Positions 34,801-46,588 of a stretch of DNA of 64,000 nt are shown here, in pieces. A model generated the notes under the pieces. The model saw only the letters and a list, made by a program, of their open reading frames with translations, was not told the origin of the DNA and did no database searches. Both the position numbers and the translations under genes were made by a program. Location: contig CM061105.1 of NCBI GenBank assembly GCA_030770545.1, forward strand, positions 12,011,001-12,075,000. Reading direction: 5' to 3'. The DNA comes from Macropodus opercularis. Lineage: Eukaryota > Chordata > Actinopteri > Anabantiformes > Osphronemidae. Numbering within the stretch: the first letter of the stretch is position 1; every line of letters starts with the position of its first letter.

Positions 34801-37800
34801 GAGGCTATCGCACTCCCAAGAGGAAAGGAACGTGGGGAAAAAATACCCCAAATCCTCGGCACGCAGCAGAGTAAAAGAACTGATAACGGCCCAGACCATA
34901 ATAAGCCCGGTGATTTTCATTTGACTCCCAGTGAGCAAAATCAGCAGCTCCTATCCATTTCCCCTCTGCGGGCGAATCACAGTCCATTCAGCGCAGCAAT
35001 AGCATTAGTGGAGTGACCCGGCGTTGGCCATTTCACAGTCACTGGTTTGATTTTTGTCCCGTGGCTGTTTATGCGCACCGTTGTGTTTGGCCCCTGAGGG
35101 AGCTGAAGGAGGCGTGAGGGCCACAGGAGAGAGAGGAGGGACGGCGCAGGCTTTAAAGCACCTCGAACGCAGCTTGAACACTGTTATTAGTGTTTGCTGG
35201 GCAGACTTTGAATGACATGTTATTTTGTCGTTGATACGTGGCTGCGAGTGGGCGCTGGCTAAGTGTGCGGACATGGTGGAGCTGCTCGGGCTGGCGCTGG
35301 GAGAATGCGATTAGGAATCGGTGCTGTTATGCACTGTCATGTTAGATGTGCGCTATTGTGTAGCGTATTCGCTCTGACACCACGTTTCCTAAGCCGAACA
35401 AAAACTCCAACGGCCAACGGATGTAATCTCTCCAAAAGAAAGTCATTTCTCTGTTTAGCGGCTGAGTGTGACAGCAAAGCAGCTGTAGCCTTCGGTGTCG
35501 TCCAGTGGAAGTGTACATGTGATGAGTGTGTGAGGAAAGGAGGCAGACGAGGAAGAGGAGGAGGAGGAAGAGGGGATGGGAAGGAAGGAAAGTGGTGAAC
35601 TTGCCTGTCTCTGCTGTGATCCCTCTTTCTTTTTCTTGCCATGTTTGCTGAAGGGGACAAAAGAAAGACAATGTCAGGATGTCGAATCTATCTCTCCCTC
35701 CAGTGGTCACAGGGCAGCACTGCCTGGCAGCCATCGTGGGGAAACCATCAACTTAATCTACTAGCATCTCAAACACAGCCCCCAGATCCTCGGCGCATTA
35801 AGATCTCATATGACTGGATATGTATAAGCGTGATGATGGCTCCATCGGCTCCATGATCTAGTGGATTATCCACTCAGATATCATCGCTTCACCACTTTTA
35901 ATCATCTTTTTAGACCTATGCAGTGTTGTTCTTAGATTAAATCCAAATGAGAAAGCAGAGACGTTATCCCTTTCCAGCTGACTGACTCTAAACCTCGCAC
36001 ACCTAACCAAATCAAATCATGGTGTGGCAGCTATGCCAGCTTGGCCACACAGGTGTCCGTGCCAGGGATGGGCTCTGGCCTCAGCTCGAGTCCCTGGCAC
36101 AGACCTGACTGGCAGAGCGCCGCTGGCCACAGGCCGGGCACTGACCTGACATTGAGGCTGAAGACACGGCGTGCCACCAGGAACCTCATCAGGTAGTAGA
36201 TCACCACAATGAGCACCAGCAGGCCCAGCACCACCCCGATGATGGCTCCCGTGATCACGCCAGCCTGGATGGGCACTGAATGGGGCGAGAGGAGAGGGAA
36301 GGGGAGAGCAGACGGCACAAACCAGTGAGTCTGAGGAGAAGAAAATAAATAAAAAATAAGCGGAGATAAAAAAAAGAGGTGAAGTAACGAAGGTGGAGAA
36401 TGTGGGGGAAGGAAGAGGGGAGTGGGAGGAGAAGGTGAGAGGGACGAAAAAGAAGCGAAAGGGACGCAGTGATCTTAAATAGAGAAAGAGATAAAAATGT
36501 AATTGAACAGGAGGTGCAAGGAATTTTAAATGACGCGGTGCAACGAGTGCTCTGAACACAGAGCTGGCTTTAGACTGGTGCACAGGGCAGATTCACTTCA
36601 GAGCTTGGAATGGAACAACAATGACAAACAGTTGGGTTTGAACAAAAACCAAAACACCAAAATATGCCATATGGGCTCAGAGCAAAGCTGATGGAACGTG
36701 GACGGGCTCTTTAGCCTCGTCACAGCCCACTAACTGGTGTCACCTTTCTCAAAGACCAGCAGGCGGACGCTGGAGGGGCGGCCCACGATGTCAGGCGGGT
36801 TCTTCGCATCGCAGGTGAAGGTGCCGTTGTCACTGAACTCCAGGTTCTTAATCAATATGGAGCCATCGCGTCGGCCAGGGTTTCCCACGAACTCCAGCCT
36901 GTCCCTGAATGGGCCTTTGTTGTCGACATAGGGGGCACCACCGGTGTAGTGGAAAATCTGTAGGACAGAGAGGACGATGTTTGCATGTAGTTCTACATAG
37001 TGAGAATATAGTTCACTACGAACGGCTCAGGGTTTATGAAAATACATATAATGATATCAGAGATTACACATAAACAGAAAAGTGTCATCACATATTAAAT
37101 CCAGAGCAACTGGTTTTTTTAATTAGATGCTAATGGATGCGGTCAGTGGCTAAGTAAGCAAAGGGTGAACAGCTGGAGTAAACAGGAGATTAGTGCTGAT
37201 GACCCAGACTCCACAAGGTCAAATTTAGTTGCAATTGTGTCTAATTGAAGATTTAAGGCGGGCGAAACACATAAACACGTCCCATAAATTACACATGAGC
37301 ATACATGTGATAGCAACACCAGAAATCAAACGTGACATTTACACAGGACACCATGAAAACAAAGCGCTGCATAAAACTGTAAATCTGCCGAGGCAGGTGA
37401 CGAAACAAGTGACAGAAGATAAGTGTGGGGGGAGAGAAGGGAAATCTAGTTTCAAAGTGAGGGCACCATGGGAGACAGATGAAGGCAAAGGAGGTGTGGG
37501 GAGTAGATAATGAGAGAGGAGGGGAGGGACAAAGAAGGCAGGGCTGCGAAGAAGGAGATTAAGGGAGGTGGAGAGAAGGAGGCGCAGTCAGGATGGGGAG
37601 ATAGAGAGATTAGAGAGATGGCAGGATGATAAGGGCAGGGAGAGTGAAATTAAAGAGCAGGAGGCAAGAGAGGTAGAAATGAGGGCGGGGAGGTGAAGGG
37701 GAAAAGTTTCTGGCAAACTGCACCTGTGTGTTAAAAGAAACCGAGTATTGTTCACTGTACAAATTACTCGCAACGCATCGATTGATCTGTCCTGACGATG

Positions 37801-39775
37801 AAGATGATCTCCCGTGTTACATTCCTGTTGCAGGGACAGACGTGTTTCCCGATGAATTATTAATTTGTGGCTTGTTGAACGTGAGAAAGGTTAACTTCCA
37901 GTAGGATGACACGACATCAGAATTTCATTTACGACGAAGGGGAGGGAGGGAGCCTCTGATGTGACTCCACTTAATGATTTATGCTAAATATCAGGCTCTT
38001 TAGTTGCCGAAGGCTTCGCGATGTCACCGCCATAGTGTGTCCGCCTTTGATGCTGGGTGTAGGATGCACAGCAGTTTATCAGAGCTTTGTCATAGAAGCA
38101 GCTGCCTAATGTAGCTGAAGACGATGATGAGAGCGATGGGCTTGTTGTTATTAATTAAAAAGTTGCTGTAAAAGCAACAATTAGACACTAAAACTTGACA
38201 GTGTCATCAAGTGCAGCTTTAATGTGGATGCCACCAATTAAATTTCTTATAGAGATTTTCTGCATATCACGGCTGCATATTTCTTCTAATTATAACAGGG
38301 ATCAGATGATAAAGCAGCTGTTAACAACCTGATAATCTGAATCTTTTAATTGTGTTCATCTTATGCGTGCGTGGGTGCGTGTGTGTATATATTACGGAGA
38401 TGCTGTCCCGGGAGCCGTCGGGCCTGTACGACCAGGAGAAGGTGACGTCCTCCGAGGTCCAGCGCCAGGAGAAGAAGGAGCAGGAGAGCCGGATGTCGGA
38501 GCCCAGGAGGCCGTGGCGCTCCCAGCCGGTGTAAATCACTATAGCCTGGGACTGCTCGGGCACTGGGAGACACGAAGAGCGATGTGGTTAGTTCACAGCC
38601 ACCCACAATAAACACTAGATTTAAGGATAACAGGCAAAACTGCAACCTGTATAGAGTGTGGAATAAACACTTATCTCTGTGTTATAGTTCTCTCTATGCA
38701 TTGAATGATAAAATAAAGTCCACAAAGTCAGATATGCTGCGTGTTAAACTACACATTTAACCGTGTCAGATTCCAGCACGCACACAGTAAATATTTGGGT
38801 TTTCACAGGGAGGCTGGTGCCTCTAACAGTCAAAGGGAAACATTGTTTTCTCTATTAATATGGATTATGTTGGCGTAATCATGTGCACTGTTTATGCTTG
38901 AATAATATTTAACGATGGCTGCAAAATCAATAATTCACTTCGCTGGAAAAACGCACTCAGCATCTCAAACGAGGCCCCATGAGACCTACACAACTCCTGC
39001 TGCTCCCATATCAGCCGAAACACGTGAGTGACGATCAGCAGGAACCATAATCATACAGCGGCGTTGACCCTAATGCCCCCCCCGTGTTTGCAGCTTTCTG
39101 CTTCTCGTAACACCTGGTAAGTAAAGTTCACAGCTCGCCCTGCAAACGTCCTTCAGCGATTTGCCTTTACTGCAGCCAGCCTCCACAAAACATGTCAATG
39201 AAATCACACTTGACATTTTTAATTAAAAATCTGACAAAAACCGCAAATGTGTGAAAGGAGGGGAGCAGAGAAAGCTTTCCCGCTTGACAGCAAAAACCCT
39301 CCAGCCTCAGTTTGAGGCATAATATTTGTGCTCTTTAACTTTGCAAGCTTGGAGACGCCTGTTTTCATAAGAGATGGACAGTGCTACTTACAACAACGCA
39401 TATGAAGACACGCCACCGTCCCTACAGGTGTCTGGATAAAATCGATAGAGTCAAGAAAAAACGCTTTTGTCTAGTGTTCATGTTATCTAGTGTGGAAGTA
39501 GATTTCACACTTCACGCGTCACTGCTAAGCTTGCGAACCCCTCAAAGTATCATAACCTCTGTTAGTTCTGAGGTTCTAAGCACTGAAGAATTAGGAGCAA
39601 AACAAGCCGTCACCATCCTCATTTAACCTTTAACCTCACATCACACAAAACATAATTCCTTCACTTTCAAGCAGTGAGTGTTTCATAAATACAAAAGATT
39701 TTTTCCTTTCTTTCTTTTTTTTTTTTTACCTATTCCCAGAAGGACAACCGACGCCAGCGCCAAAAGTGTCAGCAT
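31344..39775 (-). CDS. mpz: Myelin protein zero (P0), complete, 6 coding exons
   Basis: Encodes the single-span Ig-domain adhesion protein of myelin, whose extracellular domains zip adjacent membrane wraps together. The joined exons give 228 residues, close to mammalian P0 (248). A signal peptide (1-22, cut predicted after SQA) is followed by a V-type Ig domain with Cys43 and Cys120. Asn115 in NGT is the family's glycosylation site. A transmembrane helix spans about 149-171 and a basic tail ends SRKDKK. Exons 2 and 3 (167 and 214 nt) match the mammalian sizes as I remember them. The cytosolic tail lacks the mammalian YAML motif. The start ATG at 39775 has G at -3; an in-frame upstream ATG exists, but the inner one directly precedes the hydrophobic signal core. 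Confidence 0.95.
31854..31886. repeat. (CA)n microsatellite
   Basis: About 16 CA units. Confidence 0.95.
33557..33588. repeat. GAA/GGA purine repeat
   Basis: Imperfect GAA and GGA triplets within a longer purine-rich block. Confidence 0.9.
34741..34776. repeat. Perfect 15-bp hairpin
   Basis: TGGTGCCTTGTATTC at 34741-34755 is exactly complementary to 34762-34776, with a 6-base loop. Beyond an asymmetric bulge, TAATCAaACA at 34721-34730 pairs with TGTcTGATTA on the other side, so the stem extends imperfectly. Confidence 0.85.
35605..35647 (-). CDS. mpz: mpz exon 5 (basic cytosolic tail)
   Basis: 43 nt giving SKHGKKKKEGSQQRQ, a basic lipid-binding-like stretch corresponding to the mammalian KLHKPGKDASKRGRQ exon. 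The donor is GC: CAG|GCAAGT. Confidence 0.85.
35648..36145 (-). other. mpz intron 4
   Basis: 498 bp. Nothing recognised. Confidence 0.8.
36146..36275 (-). CDS. mpz: mpz exon 4 (transmembrane helix)
   Basis: 130 nt, residues 143-185 plus two bases. VPIQAGVITGAIIGVVLG begins the helix, followed by LLVLIVVIYYLMRF and a basic stop-transfer segment. The donor lies in the duplicated GTCAGGTCAG. Confidence 0.93.
36276..36743 (-). other. mpz intron 3
   Basis: 468 bp with a purine-rich stretch near 36340-36490 on the plus strand. No gene seen. Confidence 0.8.
36744..36957 (-). CDS. mpz: mpz exon 3 (Ig domain, second half)
   Basis: 214 nt, residues 72-142 plus one base. It begins IFHYTGG and contains DGSILIKNLEFSDNGTFTC and KNPPDIVG. 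It holds the second cysteine and the glycosylated Asn, and ends VFEK. The donor is GTGACA. Confidence 0.96.
36958..38395 (-). other. mpz intron 2
   Basis: 1.4 kb with a purine-rich block near 37420-37720. No gene seen. Confidence 0.75.
38396..38562 (-). CDS. mpz: mpz exon 2 (Ig domain, first half)
   Basis: 167 nt, residues 16-71. It carries the signal cleavage region QSQA|IVIYT, the first Ig cysteine in RLSCSF and the WSYRPDGSRDSIS strand. The donor is GTAATA. Confidence 0.95.
38563..39729 (-). other. mpz intron 1
   Basis: 1.17 kb. A T-run lies just inside the donor end (about 39703-39727). Intron 1 of mammalian MPZ holds a Schwann-cell enhancer; no such site can be named here. Confidence 0.7.
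39730..39775 (-). CDS. mpz: mpz exon 1 (signal peptide)
   Basis: Fifteen codons plus one base read MLTLLALASVVLLGI, a hydrophobic signal core. The donor is GTAAAA, phase 1. Confidence 0.88.
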
Positions 39776-39951
39776 GGCTTCAGGTTTCGACGGAGCTCCC
39801 AAACAGCGGCTTGTCGAGGAACACGTCCACTCCGGAGGGAGAGTGAATGGAAGGAAGAGAAAGAAAGGAAGAAGGAGAGAAGAAGAGGGGCGCAGGACGC
39901 CAGGCTTCAAAACGGGACAACAACAACAACAGAAAACCCACTGTCCCCTGG

Positions 39952-39957
39952 TTTATA
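39952..39957 (-). promoter_or_regulatory. mpz TATA box
   Basis: GGGTATAAAC on the minus strand, 177 bases upstream of the ATG, puts initiation near 39925 and gives a 5' UTR of about 150 bases. A GGGGTGTGG GC/CACCC-like element lies just upstream. A TTGTACAA SOX-like inverted pair sits at about 40059-40066. Confidence 0.6.
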
Positions 39958-42900
39958 CCCAACCACACCCCTTAGCCAGGACCAGCCCGGCCCATTCCTC
40001 CGTCCTTCACACCCCTCCACCTCCTCCCGCTCCGTTGCCGTCGCTCTTCGTTTTGTTCCTTGTACAAAATTACACACTTAATGTTCTGAAGTGGGAGGAT
40101 TAATTGGACAAACAACGGGCAACTTGGGGGTGAATTTGTTGCTGTGCTGCATTAGGCCACGATGAACGTGATGGGTGAGATTACACCCCGACTGCGATGT
40201 GATTGAGCCGAGAGGGAATGCTAATCAACGCTTAGCATGTCGGTGCCAGCGAGAGCGTGTGACGGGGAATCGTGGCCATCTGCGGCGGCTCTGCATGTGA
40301 TCACTGTTCATATGTAAATATTACATGGGGGGGGAGGCCTGTCTCAGTGTGTTTCTGGCGGTTTACAGTCAGGGAGGAGGGGGATCCAGCAATGAGGTCA
40401 ATCCAGTGCCCTCTCCTCCATCGCCAGCTCTCGCCCATCTTTCTCCTCTCTTTGCACTCTCACCCGGTCCGAGGCCAGCCGCCCAAACAAAGCCCCGACT
40501 CTTCGCTCTCTGTCCTCCCTCTCTTCAGATTCCAGTGGTTTGCTGACGTCTAGCACTTGAAGACAATGGAGAGAGAGGGGCACAAGGCCTGACTGGTGTT
40601 TGCCTGCCTGTCAATGGCGCTTTCTTCCTCTCCGGCGTCGCTTTCTCCCGCTGCCCAGACAAAGCTGTGTATTCAGAGCAGCGCCCACTGCTCGCTTTTC
40701 CAGTAAAACATACATCAAGAGTGTGGGGAGACACCTGCTATATATAGATGGGTTGATATGAGGACATGGACAAGACGCGCAGACGTGAGAGCAAGACAGC
40801 AGCAGATACCGAGGTAGCGGCGTGAACGAGCCGACACGCTGGAATGGAATTTCTGCAAAAGCCTAATTTCTGGAGGCCTCATTCCATCATTCTGTCACGC
40901 ATCATAAATATGCATTAATTTAGCTGCTGGCATTGTAATAACGAATACACGCACAAATTGATGGTCTGCAGTTCTGCTGCAGCTTCAGCAAGCACAGGAG
41001 CTGGATCCACTTCACCCACAAGTGTAAAGCATATCAATCTCATGCACCCGCCCCACCCACCGTGGGAATTTAAACACGATGAGAGAGGAGGACGAGGAGC
41101 CACTCAGCGAGGGAGCACACTCCATCCATGCTAAAAATCAAGGCTCTCCTCTTGCGAAGGGTGGGGGGGGGCGTTTGGCCAAGGCACCAGCAAAACATTT
41201 AGTGACAGATCGACTTTTGATTACATTTGAGAGCACGGCATAAATTCTTGCCACTTGTGACAAATCACAACCGTTCATTCATCTTTGCACCTTAAATACC
41301 CGCGCTGAAGGATCAGCTGAACAAAATGGACCATCTGCCAACTTGTTGGCGCCATCAACTGTCTAAGCTTTGGCTTGAACGTCTACATCGCGACATCCTT
41401 AACAATTATGGCAGATCCTGCCTCCAGGCCCCAGAGAAACAGGGGGATTCTTTATGAGCCTGGCAGGTGCAGAACGTGGCATGCGCCCAAACTCGTCAGC
41501 ACCGAGTGACGATGGCAGCGGCAGGGGCTCGCTTGGCAGGCAGAAACTGTATCACATATAGAGCGGAGGCCCCCGTTCCTTCAGTTGGCAGTGATATAGC
41601 ACATGAATGTAGGAGAGAGAGCTTATCTGCTGCTAAATTATACAGAGAGGAGAGGTAGAGGAGAGGGGAGAGGCAGCCGAGAGAAGCAGGCAGCAAAAAC
41701 TGGATCTGTAGAGCCATTTAGAGATTTTTGTGAAATTATACACGAGTCCTCAGCTGCACTTTAGTGATATTGAGGTGGACAGGGCTTCACATCAATTGGT
41801 GTTATTAGAGATGACAATACGCAAAGTACCCCCGGCTCCAGCCACTGTGTGAATGAAACCATCTCAACTGTCTGCCTGTGTAACTCATCAAGCTTGTTTT
41901 CACGGGCTGAGACAGTGGCCTCAGTTGCATTTGGTGAGGGCATGTCATTAGACACCCGTACAAATTCACAGAGCATATTTTCTTGTGATCCTGTAATTTT
42001 CTTTGACGTAGAATTATTTCCAATGGGATGGAGAAAAAAAACATACAAGTGCATAGTCAAAACCCAGGGATAATCAGAATCTGGGAAAGCATCCCGAGCT
42101 GTGGATGTTAGCTCTTGTCAACTCTATCCATGTCTAATTTTTCTGCAATGTTGAGTATGTTTGTCACAGTTGAGTGCAAGCCTGATCACAAGACAGGCTG
42201 GCAGATGTGCAGAGGGTGCACGTCTTCGTCGAGAAGCGGAGGGCTTCTGTGAATGGAGAGCTCCTTAGAGAAGGGACCGCTCAAGGGCTGCTTGTCCGTC
42301 AAGACGAGCAAACATGAGGAGAAACTGAAGAGACACAGAGGCTGGTTCATGAGAAGGTCATAAGACTAATGACCGGCCACAGTGATCCAATGGAGTCCAC
42401 TGCAGTCTAACCCCCTTAAGCACAAGCCACTCTGTGTGTGGGCAAAGTAAAGCACTGACAAGGGGAGAACAACAACCACCGCCATCATCATCATCACAAA
42501 CCAATCACAAAACAGTCGCGTAAACGACTATATCAGCTCACAGTTTGGCTGCAGGGGTTGAATAATCAAGCGAAACATTTCCATAACCAAATAAGGCAAA
42601 TGAGCCGTGGCGAGCAATTGGCCAGAAAACTGTCAAAAGTTAAGGCTAGAAGGCAAGATTAAAGAGAAATACAGCAGCCTTCCACCATTTAAGTTTCCTA
42701 ACAAGACACAGGTTAACAAGCCACTGACTAAAAAACGACCTTGAGAAGGAACCTGACAATAAAAGATGACTGCAGAGCATCTGCAGCAGTTACGAAAGCA
42801 CCTCTCTCTGTTAGCGTGGCTGGTTAAGAACATTTGCAAATGAGTTGTTGTCAACATCTTCCTTTAGCAAAGTCATTTTTGTGCTTCTGTAACCTGCTGA

Positions 42901-45900
42901 AGACGCCGATGCAGGAGCAACGAATCAGCGAACACTCGGTCAGGGAAATTAAAAACCATCCGTTTTGTCTTTTAATCTGCTGGACTTGCTGGCACCATCA
43001 CACGCATCTTGTAGCATTTTAACTGATCTAATGAAGTGGCCTGATGAGTCACACAGTGCATCCAATTCGGCAGCGTGTCTGGTGCTGAGGACGTGGTACC
43101 CTGTTCGAGCGGTGACTGGAGGATGAAGGAAATCACATACAGGGCCCGAAAACAGAGGCTGCCTGACATCATCAGATCTGAAAGGTTACTGGCCAACGCT
43201 GGGCGCTCCTGCTCAAGAAAAACACTATTGATATTCCGTGGGTTTAATCGAGGACAATAGATCTTCCTGTCCTTCCCTCTCTCCCTCATGGCCTGGCATG
43301 GCCGAGATGTCACAGAGAGCACCAAACAAACGGATGGAAGGATATAAAGGGAAGGAGGGATGGAGAGGAGGAGGTGGAGAAGAACAAACGCATTGTTCCC
43401 GGGGTGGAGAAAGGGGTATTGTGAACAAGACAGATAGCTTATGTGGGAGAATGGACTGAGAGGGGGAGAGAGAACGAGACAAAAGGACAGAGAAAGGTGA
43501 AACCTGGCATTTTTTTATAGATGCCCCCTTTTTTCTTTGCAGTTGGAGATAATCCATAACCCTGCTTCAGGGGCCTACAAGTTTAAAAAGGAACACAGCA
43601 GGGATAATTTCAGCACAGAGGAGCCATCTTCAGCCTTCCTTTCATCTGTCAGAACACCAAAGATCAGTTCTGGGACATTTTTTTCAAATCTTAGTCCACA
43701 ATCAAAGCCCCCAGGCGTTTCTCAACATGTGGCAAAGCACACGTCAACAGCAGCGGTAAGGAGCTAGGTTTGCAACTGCAGCCTTTCCCCCGAGGGACCC
43801 GGACTGAACGGGTGACTCGGATGTGAACTAAGTGCACAGCTGTCTGAACACGAGCTACGACCTCGGTGGAGATGGAGGCCGGTGTGCTGCAATGCCCCGC
43901 GGGCTTGTGATGTACGGCAGCTGCCCCCCCCCCGTAAACATCAGTGACACATACAGACACACACACACAGGCAGTTTAACCAGGCACACGGTTTAACACA
44001 GAAACACAAAGGCTTCACGCTTCCCTTTAACGAATGCAACTAATATAATTAAGCTACATGATAACAGGAGAATGTCATACAACACTAAAGGGAGTTCATT
44101 ATATGTTTTCACTGCCTGCTCTGGCCCATTAAAGCAGTGCTCACCCCCCCCACTCGCTGTTTCAAGTCAACTTGTTAAGTTAACAGCTGACAACTGCTAC
44201 TTGAAATTTACATTTTGGTAACACAAGCGAGTCTCTCGATTCTATTCACAAAACAGACGAGAGGCGATGATGATGCTCAAGATGATTGTCAGACGTAATC
44301 AAAGTAGTGAACGGGAGGGAGAAAACATTTGAATCTGCACGAGGAGAAGGAACTGAATGAACGCTGATGAAAAATAAGGAATATGATACGAATACAAAAC
44401 AGTGGCAGATGGAAAGGGCAGGCCAATCTGGATTCTGAATTTTCATGATTATTCTATCACAATGGTGTCCTTCTCAAACTCCCCTTCAGCCGACACAAGA
44501 CACAGCCCACACACGCAAATAATAGGCAAAGCACCAACTGAACAGAATGCACACTTGCATAGAGAGATAGCAGAACAAATAGTGATCTCACAAGAGTATA
44601 GGAAATAAAAAAAACGCATATGAAAACTGTGTGTGTCAAATGTGAGTCATCCACTGAAATGGCAAAATTTGACATGCAAATGTCCCGTAGGGACACGGCA
44701 GCGTGCAGCTTCAGTCTTGATGCATGTGTCCATGCTGCACCGAGGAGCACCAGCCTACTAATGCCTGCCATTTTTATTCCTGCACCCTTTTGGGCTCAGC
44801 AACTTCCTGCTGCTGACCAGAACAATGCATTCAACCCGGCGCACATTCCTAGAGAGCAAAACAAGAGTGAGGCAAGCAGCTGAGAGGACATTCAGATGGA
44901 AACACAGTCAGGTTTAACGTGGTACAGTGCATAAAATGGATAATAGTCAGCTGATGAACCCTGAATCCACCACAGGCTATTTATGTGTGTGCAGACTCGT
45001 CTAGTTAAAAACATTAATTTACCAAAAGAAATTGGAATTTTCTTCCTGTGAACCCTCCTATTGTTTCTCACCACCGAGTGAGGAATGTGAAAAATTATCT
45101 TGTACGTGCAGACTCTTCTGTTTTCGCCTGGAGAAGTCTAGACGGAATGACCGGCTTCTTTCCCCGTCATCGCGCTATGAAAAATGAGCACATTCACAAG
45201 TCAGACTACAGGCAAAACCCGCAGCACCGGACGGCGTCTTCGTCATGATTTACCTCCTGTCACGCTGGTGTGGGCTTCAGCACACCGGGAAAACAAGCAG
45301 AGCTGTCGGAACGGAGAAGCACCGCACACAAACTACCGTTTACACTGTGCCGTAAAACATTACACATCTACAAAGAAGTGATGACGCTGACTGGAACCAC
45401 TGGAATATGAATGCAACTGGATCTTTTACTGTGAATGAGAACAGCCAGAAGGTCTAGACGGGGAGTTACCTTTATCTTGGAGGTGGCTGCCTTTCCTGTT
45501 TGGAGTGGGGAACCAATAACAGGCATGTGAATTACTTCAACACAAAAACCTTCAAGGCCTGATATTGTGTCAACTTCTGTCTGCATGACCAATCAACATA
45601 ACCGACTCTGGAGCTGAAAGTGTGGTTCCAACTCCACCACTAAGATGCTCAGCTACATGCATATATTTGCAGTAATATGAGCAGTTTGCACTTTACTTTC
45701 GCTGGCCTTGTGCGATTCATCTGGTGTCGTACGCGTCCGCAGCAACGCTCTCACGCAGACTCTCGAGCATCTATCGAGCAACAAAAATATGTCCCGCACA
45801 TTTACGCTACTTGGGCGTTTAATGTGCTTCTGAATTGCCTGCGGCCCACATGAACAAAAGCACAAACAACATTTCAAACACTAAGAGCTTCTACATTGCA

Positions 45901-46412
45901 AGCTCACGGTCCTCTTTGCTTCCCTATGTAACAGCAGCCTGTCCTTGGCTCTCAAACTGACCCCCCCTCCACACATCTCCAGCAGGGTTTGATTGATTCA
46001 GGGTGGACAGTTAGTGGATTTCCATCATCTAATGCAGGCTGTGAGTGCTCCTCTTTTGTCCTGCTGTTTAAGCAACTGTCAGCTACCCCATCTTTTTTTC
46101 CCCTCCTAATAACACTTTGGGCAGGCGGCGATATCCTTGGCTTGTCCTCCTATTACCGCACATGCTGAATGCACTTTGCTGCCATCTTTTCTGCTCCAGC
46201 AGAAATCAGGCCAGCTGCAAGTATTAGTATGCAGCCCATACATGTCATGTTTTGCTGGGCAGCGAATTCAGTGAGTCGATTCGGGCTTACGGAATTGATA
46301 TTAACGCAGTTTTGACTCTGAAAGAGAAATCGTAGTCCGTAAATGAGCAGCTTTGATCAATCAATAATAGAAATGACAGGGAACTTAAAGCTAAAAGCAA
46401 AAAAAAAGAGCC
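39958..46412. other. Intergenic spacer between mpz and lig1
   Basis: 6.4 kb, including mpz upstream sequence. No recognised gene. A purine-rich block lies at about 43330-43510 and C-runs near 43920 and 44140. Confidence 0.7.
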
Positions 46413-46482
46413 TTTATTTTCATTCAACATTACAAAAAGAAAGGTGCTATTTACAATTACACTGACATTGCAATTATTTATT
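46413..46482 (-). terminator. lig1 poly(A) signals
   Basis: Two AATAAA hexamers on the minus strand, at 46477-46482 and 46413-46418, lie 31 and 95 bases after the lig1 stop. Both could be used. Confidence 0.6.
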
Positions 46483-46513
46483 ATTCCCTGCTGATGACAG
46501 GATGATCAGCTGA

Positions 46514-46588
46514 TCAGTAGTAGTCCTCAGGTTCAGCTTTATCCCCCTGATTTTGAATCTGCTGCTGCTTCTTGTACAAATCAGCAAT
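46514..46588 (-). CDS. lig1: lig1 last coding exon
   Basis: 75 nt with TGA stop at 46516-46514: IADLYKKQQQIQNQGD, then KAEPEDYY. The intron acceptor tract is a pure (TC)n microsatellite. Confidence 0.94.
   Translation of the reverse strand: MADLYKKQQQIQNQGDKAEPEDYY

Larger units (their letters stand above)
31431..35604 (-). other. mpz intron 5 (GC-AG)
   Basis: 4.2-kb intron with a GC donor. It contains purine-rich blocks (31440-31740, 33290-33680), a CA repeat at 31854-31886, a GGA/GAA run at 33557-33588 and a 15-bp hairpin at 34741-34776. A GC-rich patch lies near 34380-34500. No gene recognised on either strand. Confidence 0.75.

Noticed and set aside
36017..36583. 188-codon minus-strand open frame covering mpz exon 4
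   Set aside because: It is in a different frame from the transmembrane exon and shows no family motif; it is a shadow of the real exon plus GC-rich flank.
39683..39910. Longer mpz N-terminus starting at an upstream in-frame ATG
   Set aside because: It would put about 45 residues before the hydrophobic signal core; the inner ATG has a better context and fits a standard signal peptide.
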